Below, piece by piece: positions 7,615-13,680 of a stretch of DNA of 26,247 bases. The translations under genes and the position numbers were made by a program. Every line of letters starts with the position of its first letter. Position 1 is the stretch's first letter. Source of the stretch: DASTYK01 sp964384585 (lineage in GTDB: Bacteria > Gemmatimonadota > Gemmatimonadetes > Longimicrobiales > RSA9); the NCBI GenBank assembly GCA_964384585.1, contig CAYLME010000032.1, positions 1 through 26,247 of the forward strand. The letters are read 5' to 3'. The notes beneath the pieces were generated by a model. That model worked only from the letters and a program-made list of their open reading frames with translations. It was not told where the DNA came from and did not search any database.

Positions 7615-9570
7615 ATGCGACTCCTTCGCCTTTCGATACCGGGCGCGGCCGCCCTGGCTGCCTGCGTCCTCGCCGGATGCCGGGGCTCGCTCGAGCTTGC
7701 GCCGAACGACGCGCACGAGGTGCTTGCACACCACACGATCGACGCGCCCGATCCCGGGCAGCGCGGCCCCTACGACGTGCTCACGCTGTACTACGGCAGC
7801 GGCACCGACCGGCAGCGGCCCGAGTACCGTGATTCGGTGGCCATCCGCACGAGCAGCGTGGATGCGTCGAAGCTCGTATCGCTCGGCGATGCGGCCTCAT
7901 CCCGCAACCGCTACTGGGGCTTCACGCCCAAGGCATTCCCGCTCAATGCGCGTGTCTGGTATCCCGATGGGGCCGGACCCTTCCCGCTGGTCCTCGTCGT
8001 GCACGGCAACCACAACATGAAGGACTTCTCCGACCCGGGTTATGACTACCTCGGCAACCTGCTCGCCAGCCGCGGCTTCATCCTGGCATCGGTCGACCAG
8101 AATTTCCTTAACGGATCGATTCGCAACGAGAACGACGCGCGCGGCTGGATGCTGCTTCAGCACCTGCAGCTCTGGCGCACGTTCAACGACAGTGCCGGGG
8201 GCGTGTTCCACCGGAAGGTGGACATGGATCGCATCGCGCTGATCGGACATTCGCGCGGCGGCGAAGCGGTGGGTCATGCCGCGGCGTTCAACCGGCTCGC
8301 ACACTATCCCGACGACGCGAACGTCACCTTCGATTTCGACTTCGGCATCCGCGCTCTCGTCGCGATCGCGCCCGTCGACGGCCAGTACAAGCCCGCCGAT
8401 CGGTACGTGCCGGTCAGCAATGTCAGCTACCTGGTCTTCCACGGCTCGCACGACGGCGACGTGACGAACTTCGCCGGGCTGCGCCAGTACCAGCGCGTTG
8501 CGCTGGGTCCCGGTGATTTCAAGTCCGCCGTCTACGTCTACCGCGCGAACCACGGACAGTGGAACACGGTCTGGGGCGCGCATGACAGCGGACCACGCAG
8601 CGGGCGCATCCTCGACCTGCGCGGACTGCTGCCGGCTCGGGAACAGCGTCGCTTCGCGGAAGTGTTCGTTTCCGCATTCCTCGAGGCGACTCTGCGCGAC
8701 GACGATCGCTACCTGCCGCTCTTCCGCGACCATCGCGTGGCAGGACAGTGGCTGCCGCCGACGATGTACGTGACGCGCTTCGAGGAAGACACGTTCCGAC
8801 CCGTTGCACGCTTCGATGACGACATCGACGTGACCACCGGTTCCGTGCCGGGTGTAACGCTGCGTGCCGACTCGATGGCGACGTGGAAGGAAGGCGGGCT
8901 GCAGATGCGCTCGGCCAACAGCGCGGCGGAAGGCAGCACGATGCAGAACTACGCGGTTACACTCGGCTGGAACAACCGCATCGCAGGCGAAGATACGACA
9001 CGCACCGGTCCGCCCGCGCACTACGTGGTGACGCTGCCGGATTCACTCACGGCTGCGTGGTCGCTCGACGATGATGCGACGCTGCAGTTCCTGCTCATGC
9101 CGACGAAGGCGATGCCTTCGCCGCGCGCGGATCCGGATACCGCCGCTGCGGATTCGTCGCGGCAGGAACGCGACGGAGCGCGCGGCCGCGGCACGCCCGC
9201 GCGTGACCGTGCGCGCGGCAGCAACGACGACGATCTGCCACCCGTCGACCTCACCGTCGAGATCGTCGATGCCTCCGGCGCTTCGGCGCGCGTCACGCTC
9301 TCCGACTACGGCGCCGTGCGACGGCCGCTGCCGATTCGGGTGTATCGCCGCGGCGACTGGGAGGAACGCTTCGCATCCGACAGCGAGGTGGTGCTGCAGA
9401 CCTACGTATTGCCGCTCGCGGATTTCAGCGGCGTCGATCCGCGGTCTCTGCGGGAAGTGCGCTTTGTCTTCGATCGCGCAACTGCGGGAACCGTGGTGAT
9501 CGACGACATCGGCTTTGGCACGCCGCGAGCGGCATTCCTGCGGGCGCTGATCGCGGGTGAAGATCCGTGA
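7615..9570 (+). CDS. Alpha/beta-hydrolase lipoprotein with C-terminal beta-rich domain
   Basis: Exported hydrolase of 651 aa. The signal peptide ends in a lipobox (VLAGC, Cys22), so it is predicted to be a lipoprotein. The catalytic core (about 100-400) resembles chlorophyllase/PET-hydrolase-type folds: oxyanion strand LVLVVHGNHN (126-134), nucleophile elbow GHSRGG (Ser213), acid in GSHDGD (Asp280 or Asp282) and base in RANHGQWN (His313). After it comes a region of beta-strand character (about 420-530), an Asp/Arg-rich linker with GARGRGTPARDRARG (near 525-540), and a final domain ending VVIDDIGFG, which looks like a carbohydrate-binding or jelly-roll module. The substrate is unknown; an ester is the likely target. 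The start was chosen for the lipobox, although the ribosome site is weak. The gene is divergent from the M16 protease. Confidence 0.85.
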   Translation: MRLLRLSIPGAAALAACVLAGCRGSLELAPNDAHEVLAHHTIDAPDPGQRGPYDVLTLYYGSGTDRQRPEYRDSVAIRTSSVDASKLVSLGDAASSRNRYWGFTPKAFPLNARVWYPDGAGPFPLVLVVHGNHNMKDFSDPGYDYLGNLLASRGFILASVDQNFLNGSIRNENDARGWMLLQHLQLWRTFNDSAGGVFHRKVDMDRIALIGHSRGGEAVGHAAAFNRLAHYPDDANVTFDFDFGIRALVAIAPVDGQYKPADRYVPVSNVSYLVFHGSHDGDVTNFAGLRQYQRVALGPGDFKSAVYVYRANHGQWNTVWGAHDSGPRSGRILDLRGLLPAREQRRFAEVFVSAFLEATLRDDDRYLPLFRDHRVAGQWLPPTMYVTRFEEDTFRPVARFDDDIDVTTGSVPGVTLRADSMATWKEGGLQMRSANSAAEGSTMQNYAVTLGWNNRIAGEDTTRTGPPAHYVVTLPDSLTAAWSLDDDATLQFLLMPTKAMPSPRADPDTAAADSSRQERDGARGRGTPARDRARGSNDDDLPPVDLTVEIVDASGASARVTLSDYGAVRRPLPIRVYRRGDWEERFASDSEVVLQTYVLPLADFSGVDPRSLREVRFVFDRATAGTVVIDDIGFGTPRAAFLRALIAGEDP

Positions 9571-9594
9571 CTGTCCGGGGCACGCAGGTATACT
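9567..9594 (+). promoter_or_regulatory. Candidate promoter upstream of the tandem-hairpin region
   Basis: GTGACT (9567-9572, four of six to TTGACA) and TATACT (9589-9594, five of six to TATAAT) are separated by 16 nt, overlapping the stop codon of the hydrolase gene. Transcription would start near 9601 and read into the hairpin array, which holds no open reading frame. The assignment uses the general sigma-70 consensus, which may not hold exactly in this phylum. Confidence 0.4.
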
Positions 9595-9597
9595 GCC

Positions 9598-9802
9598 GCC
9601 ACGTGCTGCGTGGCTGACCGGCAACGGTAACCGCCAGGCATGACATCAGCAGACGATGCCTGGCGGCTCAACGGTCGCCAGGACCGATAACCCGCCAATC
9701 ATCGCGGCGCGCAGGAGATGACTGGCGTCCTGTCGGTCGTCAGGACCGATAACCCGCCAGGCGTCCGGATCGGCCGTCATGCTTGTCGGGTTGTCGGGTT
9801 AT
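9598..9802 (+). ncRNA. Tandem two-hairpin repeat units; candidate structured RNA or REP-like element
   Basis: A gene-free convergent gap holds a series of hairpins. (1) GCCACG/CGTGGC, 9598-9614. (2) CCGCCAGGCA/TGCCTGGCGG, 9631-9640 with 9657-9666, perfect. (3) CGCCAATCATC/GATGACTGGCG, 9693-9703 with 9717-9727, one mismatch. (4) ATAACCCG/CGGGTTAT, 9749-9756 with 9795-9802. After both (2) and (3) comes a small hairpin CGGTC-GYCAG-GACCG followed by ATAACCCGCCA (9672-9697 and 9734-9759, one difference in 26, period 62). In stem (3) one pair differs from stem (2) by a compensatory change (G-C to T-A), while the loops are unrelated. Either a structured RNA or a repeated DNA palindrome fits. The strand given assumes the candidate promoter at 9567-9594. 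Confidence 0.5.
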
Positions 9803-9823
9803 GAAACCGGATCCGAACCGGAT

Positions 9824-10765
9824 CTAGCGCAACTTCACCGAGAACCGGTGCACATGCGACGTGGGTGAGTCCTCGTACGGCGCGTACGCATAGTCGATCG
9901 CAAGGTTGTCACCGGAGAAGCCTGCTCCCAGCGTGAACGGCGTCAGGCCGCCATCGGAGCGACGCAGTCCCGCACGCACCTGGAACGTCCGACCGACCAC
10001 CGGCCAGTAGCCAACCTCGATGCCGCCGCCGGGCAACACCATGCCGTCCTCCCGCACGGCCATGGTCGCCGCGGCCCCGATGTCGATCGGACCAAGCGGG
10101 TACGATCGTGTCGCGCCGGACAGCGACGCACGCATCGGCAGCGTGAGACGCCGCGCACCCTCCTCGAGCGCGGGGCCCAGGTGCTGGCCGGCGAGCACCA
10201 GCCGCACCGGACCGACCGCACGACCGACAGCGATGTCGAACGCCGGGCCGCGCATGCTCGCATCACCAGCGCGCAGGTCGAGAAGCTTCGCAGCCAGCGA
10301 CACGTCGAGCACCCAGATCCTACGAGCGTACCCGACCGTCGCAACGCGCTCACTCACCCGCTCCACGCCTGCGCCGCCCAGCGCAGCCTCCGCCGCACCG
10401 GGCGCGTCATGGGCTCCGTCGCCCTCGTAGTCCAGCGTCTGCAGTCCCGCCGCGAGGGCGCCGCTCCACCACTCACCGCCGCCGGACAGCGAGAGAGCCA
10501 TGGCTTCCGGCGACCACCATGCGCCTCCCAGCGCAAAGCCGCGGAGCGTGCCGGCAAACGCAGGCGCATGGAACAGCGCATCCGAATCCGCAGCGTGCAG
10601 CGGGAACGCACCCCCCAGGCCCAGCGCGCGCGTGCTCGCCGGCAACTCGAGCACGCGCATCCCGTAGCCCTCCTGCGCCTGCGCAGGGGGCGCGCTCCAC
10701 AGCAGCGCGATCAGCACGGACAGGCAGACGACGCGGACTGGGCAGGTGCTCGGTGTTCCGTTCAT
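9824..10765 (-). CDS. PorV/PorQ-like outer-membrane beta-barrel protein
   Basis: Predicted outer-membrane barrel protein of 313 aa. A signal peptide (to about residue 30, WSAPPAQAQ) is followed by the family's N-terminal signature, here LPASTRALGLGGAFPLHAADSDALFHAPA, which corresponds to the R-x-x-x-M/L-G-G-A...D..A.....PA pattern of PorV/PorQ/UPF0164 proteins. The remainder alternates hydrophobic and polar residues with Gly/aromatic turns, as in a barrel, and ends with an aromatic-containing strand (VHRFSVKLR). In Bacteroidota PorV and PorQ take part in type IX secretion; no other type IX component is in the window, so transport or secretion is only a family-level inference. The ATG at 10765 has a weak ribosome site. 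It is divergent from the hydrolase at 10920 (154-nt gap) and convergent with the hairpin array. Confidence 0.75.
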   Translation of the reverse strand: MNGTPSTCPVRVVCLSVLIALLWSAPPAQAQEGYGMRVLELPASTRALGLGGAFPLHAADSDALFHAPAFAGTLRGFALGGAWWSPEAMALSLSGGGEWWSGALAAGLQTLDYEGDGAHDAPGAAEAALGGAGVERVSERVATVGYARRIWVLDVSLAAKLLDLRAGDASMRGPAFDIAVGRAVGPVRLVLAGQHLGPALEEGARRLTLPMRASLSGATRSYPLGPIDIGAAATMAVREDGMVLPGGGIEVGYWPVVGRTFQVRAGLRRSDGGLTPFTLGAGFSGDNLAIDYAYAPYEDSPTSHVHRFSVKLR

Positions 10766-10883
10766 CCGGTATATCGCTGTGAATGAAGAACGTGCGTGGC
10801 GGCAGCGGCGCGCGGCGAAGATACCCGCCGTCGCGGCGCGACGCACGCTCTGGGCAACACCTTGACCATCGCCTGCCGTCGCG

Positions 10884-10911
10884 CGACACTTAGAAGGACA
10901 TCTAAATATGG
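10884..10911. promoter_or_regulatory. Second SdpR-type operator, before the secreted hydrolase gene
   Basis: This site aligns without gaps to the 28-nt sdpR palindrome at 21 of 28 positions. It keeps TTAGA (10890-10894), six spacer bases and TCTAA (10901-10905), and the whole right arm CTAAATATGG is identical. As at sdpR, the right arm merges into the ribosome site and start codon (GGAGG then GGGATGG). The left outer arm is degenerate, so binding may be weaker. The shared layout suggests control by the same repressor. Confidence 0.65.
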
Positions 10912-10919
10912 AGGCCGGG

Positions 10920-11939
10920 ATGGGGAGGACCTGTGCGATACTGGGGATGGGACTGATGGTTGGCGCGGGCGCCGGTGAGGCCGCGGGGCAGACGGGCGCG
11001 GGCTGGCAGCCGCCGGAATATGCGGACACGACGGCACTGGTCGAGCGTGCGCTGAGCGTCGGGAGTGCGCCGTTCGAGCTGCCGGCCACGCTCACACTGC
11101 CGGGCGCGGCAGACGGTACAGTACCGGTCGTGGTGCTCGTGCACGGTTCCGGTCCGAACGACCGCGACGGCACGGTCGGCGTGAAGAAACCCCTCAAGGA
11201 TCTTGCGTGGGGTCTCGCGTCGCAGGGCGTTGCGGTGCTGCGCTATGAGAAGCGGACGCGTGTGCATGCCGCGCAGATGGATTTTGCAAATGTCACTGTC
11301 GAGGAAGAGGCCATCGCGGATGCACTGGCCGCCTTGCAGCTGGTGCGTGCGCAGCCGGAGATCGATGCGGGGCGAGTGTACCTGCTCGGTCACTCGCTCG
11401 GTGGCATGGTCGCGCCGGAGATCGCGATCCGGGACGGTGGCCTGGCGGGCGTGATCATGATGGCGGCAGGGGGGCGGCCGCTCGCCGAGTCCCTGATCGC
11501 GCAGCTCGACTACGTGTCGCAGATGCCGGAGAACCGGATTCCACAGGCAGCGGCACAGATCGAACAGATGCGTGCAATGGCGCAGCGGGTCGCCTCACGC
11601 GAGGCTGCGCCGGAAGAGATGGGTCTTGGCGCGCCTGCCAGCTACTTCTACGACCTCGATGAACGCACCGCACCGGCGCATGCGCGCGATGTACAGTCGC
11701 CGCTTCTGATCCTGCAGGGCGAGCGCGACTACCAGGTGACGATGGAAGATTTCGGGATCTGGAAGGAGACGCTGGCGGATCGTGACGACGTTGTGTTCCG
11801 CAGCTACGCGGGTCTGGATCACCTGTTCGTGTTCGGGGAGGCGACCTCGACGCCGCGCGAAACGATGCTCGCGCCCGGTCACGTGGCGGTGCAGGTGATC
11901 ACGGACGTTGCGGAGTTCGTCAGGGCGAGCAGAGACTGA
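10920..11939 (+). CDS. Secreted alpha/beta hydrolase (serine esterase/peptidase-like)
   Basis: Exported alpha/beta hydrolase of 339 aa. A short signal peptide (residues 1-24, GLMVGAGAGEAAGQ) precedes the fold. Seen motifs: oxyanion loop VVVLVHGSGPNDRDG (HGSG 75-78), nucleophile elbow GHSLGG (Ser159), acid in LQGERDYQV (Asp270) and base in AGLDHLF (His301). The HGSGPNDRDG form is common in the prolyl-oligopeptidase-like hydrolases that often carry a DUF3887 domain; that domain is absent here. The substrate is unknown. I chose the ATG at 10920 rather than 10908 because GGAGG at 10910-10914 would serve it and because the layout mirrors the sdpR leader. The operator-like palindrome overlapping its leader suggests SdpR control. 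It ends 21 nt from a convergent gene. Confidence 0.9.
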   Translation: MGRTCAILGMGLMVGAGAGEAAGQTGAGWQPPEYADTTALVERALSVGSAPFELPATLTLPGAADGTVPVVVLVHGSGPNDRDGTVGVKKPLKDLAWGLASQGVAVLRYEKRTRVHAAQMDFANVTVEEEAIADALAALQLVRAQPEIDAGRVYLLGHSLGGMVAPEIAIRDGGLAGVIMMAAGGRPLAESLIAQLDYVSQMPENRIPQAAAQIEQMRAMAQRVASREAAPEEMGLGAPASYFYDLDERTAPAHARDVQSPLLILQGERDYQVTMEDFGIWKETLADRDDVVFRSYAGLDHLFVFGEATSTPRETMLAPGHVAVQVITDVAEFVRASRD

Positions 11940-11948
11940 CGTCGGTTT

Positions 11949-11976
11949 GCGGCGCGCGGATCAGACCGCGCGCCGC
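11949..11976. terminator. Bidirectional hairpin between convergent genes
   Basis: GCGGCGCGCGG (11949-11959) and CCGCGCGCCGC (11966-11976) form a perfect 11-bp stem with a 6-nt loop. It starts 10 nt after the hydrolase stop and covers the last codons and stop of the minus-strand gene. There is no long T tract on either side, only GGTTT on the left. Confidence 0.55.
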
Positions 11977-12620
11977 TCCGCACGGGCGGCGTCCGTGCCG
12001 AAGAGCGGTACCTGCGCGCCGTCCTTCGTTGCGGACCGCGGCAGATGGACAGCGGCGAGTCGCGCGAGCACGTTGTGATAGAGCATGCCGCGCTGCGAAT
12101 CGCGCACACCGAGCATCTTCGCGTATATCTCCACCGCCGAGTACGTCGGATATTCCTCCCCGAGCACGTGCAGGAACCGGAGCGTGTGCGTCGTGTGCAG
12201 CTCGATGAGCGCCATCTCGACCTCGCCCATGTGCATCTCGATCCAGCGACGCAGGTCATGATGCACGCGACCGCGCAGGCGCTCACGCACCGCACGGAGC
12301 AGTGAGCGCGCCTCGCCCACGGTCTCGTCTTCCTCGTCTTCCTTCCATGCCTGCACCAGCGCACCCGCTTCCGCAGCCCGCTGGCCGAGCACGGCGAGGG
12401 CTCGCGTCATCACGGCCTGCGCGGCCGTGGCGTCCAGGAGATGAACACGCGCATAGATCATGAGCATGCGCGGCGCCGTGACGCGGTCGCCTGCAAGCTC
12501 GACGAGCTCGAGCGCACGCGAGGAGTGCAGCTGCAGCACTTCCTCACTGGCGACAGCAGCAGCCACATCGAGCTGTCGCTTGACGGAGGGGTCGAGTCGG
12601 ACCCGTGTTTTCGTGCTCAT
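11961..12620 (-). CDS. Conserved-looking helical protein of unknown function
   Basis: A 219-aa cytoplasmic protein I do not recognise. It has no signal peptide or membrane segment and is predicted almost wholly alpha-helical, with many Glu/Arg/Leu heptad-like stretches (SEEVLQLHSSRALELVELAGD; EDETVGEARSLLRAVRERLRG). The N-terminus MSTKTRVRLDPSVKRQLDVA resembles the start of ribbon-helix-helix proteins (basic strand, then a helix). That hints at DNA binding or an antitoxin-like domain but is not enough to assign one. The middle holds a His/Met-rich helix (HHDLRRWIEMHMGEVEMALIEL). AGGAG lies 10 nt before the ATG at 12620. Its promoter must lie in the 374-nt region to its right. It shares a 3' hairpin with the convergent hydrolase gene. 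Confidence 0.65.
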   Translation of the reverse strand: MSTKTRVRLDPSVKRQLDVAAAVASEEVLQLHSSRALELVELAGDRVTAPRMLMIYARVHLLDATAAQAVMTRALAVLGQRAAEAGALVQAWKEDEEDETVGEARSLLRAVRERLRGRVHHDLRRWIEMHMGEVEMALIELHTTHTLRFLHVLGEEYPTYSAVEIYAKMLGVRDSQRGMLYHNVLARLAAVHLPRSATKDGAQVPLFGTDAARAERRAV

Positions 12621-12994
12621 TCGAGTTTCGCTCCTGTGCACAATCCTGCTGGGGGCAGGACTCTGCCGTTGCCGCAAACGACGTTCCCCACGGCGGCCCC
12701 ATCACATCACCGGTTCGGGCCTGATCAATAAACGATTTAGGACCTGCTGCCGTTTCGGCATCCACCCCGCGGGCGCGACTATCGGACACCTTTTTTGCCA
12801 CGATCGTAAGGAATTACGAGCCGGACGGGCTGTGGGCATGAGGGGGGGCTGGTTCGTGACGGAATGTTTTCTTTGGCGGCGGGTGGGTGGAGGGTGGAGG
12901 GTGTAGGGTGGAGGGTGGAGGGTGGGGGCACGGCGGGTTGAACGGCGGGTGGCGGGTGGCGGGTGGCGGGTGGCGGGCATTCACGCGACGGTGC
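12621..12994. other. 374-nt gene-free region with a small dyad and a G-rich heptamer array
   Basis: Upstream of the helical protein gene and downstream of the flavin-protein gene. The left half (12621-12880) should hold the promoter of the former. It includes an AT-richer patch with TCGTAA-GGAA-TTACGA (12804-12819, a 6-bp dyad) and a T6 run at 12791-12796. The right half is the heptamer array listed separately. I find no credible coding frame. Confidence 0.5.
12885..12978. repeat. G-rich heptamer minisatellite (GGGTGGA then GGCGGGT)
   Basis: Six consecutive 7-mers of GGGTGGA type (12885-12926, two with one change) are followed, after CGGCGGGTTGAAC, by five 7-mers of GGCGGGT type (12944-12978, the last ending in C). 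Both blocks have the same period and closely spaced GGG runs, so the plus strand could form G-quadruplexes. The array ends 16 nt before the stop codon of the minus-strand flavin protein gene. TTGAACGGCGGGTG at 12938-12951 recurs at 25385-25398. Confidence 0.85.
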
Positions 12995-13378
12995 TCAGGG
13001 GGCTTCCAGCCGGGTCACCTCCAGGGGCACGAGTTTCAGGACCTGGGCGCGGACCAGGCGCGCTGCGTCGCGGATCGAGGGCGCGCGGCGGCCGGACATC
13101 TGGCGGCGCACGACGTCGGCAGCGTGCGCCTTCTTCGTCAGCTCCTCCACCCACTCGCCACGGCCGCGCACGAGCACGGTGCCACCGTCCCCGGCACATA
13201 CACTGAGGCACGCGGCAGCACTGCCCCGCAGCGCCCGCTCCTTCCGGCCGCGCTGCATGAGCACGTAGGCCGCCTGGCCGTCCCATCCATAGATCACGGG
13301 CACAGCATAGGGTGCACCCGCCTCGACGGCGGTGAGTACGCCCCAGTACCCGGCGGTCAGGATCTCGTCATTGTCCAT
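12995..13378 (-). CDS. Pyridoxamine 5'-phosphate oxidase-like FMN-binding split-barrel protein
   Basis: Small cytoplasmic flavin-binding-type protein, 127 aa. The N-terminal half matches the split-barrel family: ILTAGYWGVLTAVEAGAPYAVPVIYGWDGQ (the G-x-L-x-T...G.PY.VPV pattern), then YVLMQRGRKERALRGSAAACLSVCAG, where the GRK stretch normally contacts FMN phosphate. Members bind FMN, F420 or heme, or act as nitroimidazole-reductase-like proteins; which applies here cannot be told. The C-terminal half is helical and basic. The ATG at 13378 is preceded by GGAAG at a good distance; the upstream extension to 13648 crosses the glutamine-synthetase leader and is not coding. Transcribed divergently from glutamine synthetase. 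Confidence 0.82.
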   Translation of the reverse strand: MDNDEILTAGYWGVLTAVEAGAPYAVPVIYGWDGQAAYVLMQRGRKERALRGSAAACLSVCAGDGGTVLVRGRGEWVEELTKKAHAADVVRRQMSGRRAPSIRDAARLVRAQVLKLVPLEVTRLEAP

Positions 13379-13680
13379 GCGTTCACTTCCGGTCTGCGCA
13401 CTGGTCGAAAAAATGCGCACACCGTGCATCTGCGGCCACCCGCCGCGGCTGTCCGCGCATCCCGGCGGGCATGATCGTACATCTGTATTGGTCATCCTGA
13501 CACGATATAAGCGTACACCGTGCACACTGGAATGCGTACGTGTTGCGAGATCGTACATCATTTTCGGGGCAACTGACCGAAAATTGATGTACGACACACT
13601 TTCCAGGTGGCGCGGCCGCGTGTAGGTTTCGTGGCGTTCATGCTGCAACAGACCCAGACATCGAGGAGCAAGAGACCGGT
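13379..13680. other. Divergent regulatory region between the flavin protein and glutamine synthetase genes
   Basis: A 302-nt gap without a coding frame. It has an AT-richer core (about 13470-13600) compared with its flanks. GATCGTACATC occurs at 13473-13483 and 13549-13559, and its inverse GATGTACGA closes the large dyad at 13586-13594. A GATATAA stretch at 13504-13510 could be a -10 region, but I cannot pair it convincingly with a -35 box. Confidence 0.5.
13551..13594 (+). promoter_or_regulatory. Long dyad / leader hairpin upstream of glutamine synthetase III
   Basis: TCGTACATCATTTTCGG (13551-13567) and CCGAAAATTGATGTACGA (13577-13594) are inverted copies that pair over 17 bp with a single bulged base and a 9-nt loop. 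The element ends 86 nt before the ATG of the glutamine synthetase gene. Its outer arm, TCGTACATC, also occurs alone at 13475-13483. Extra copies of the arm favour a protein-binding operator over a plain terminator, but an RNA hairpin in the leader would also fit. Confidence 0.6.

Noticed and set aside
9749..9802. Integron attC-like site (54-nt element with inverted ends)
   Set aside because: No RYYYAAC/GTTRRRY core pair, no cassette-like genes and no integrase in the window.
12885..12978. CRISPR-like array
   Set aside because: Units are 7 nt with no spacers; a simple minisatellite.
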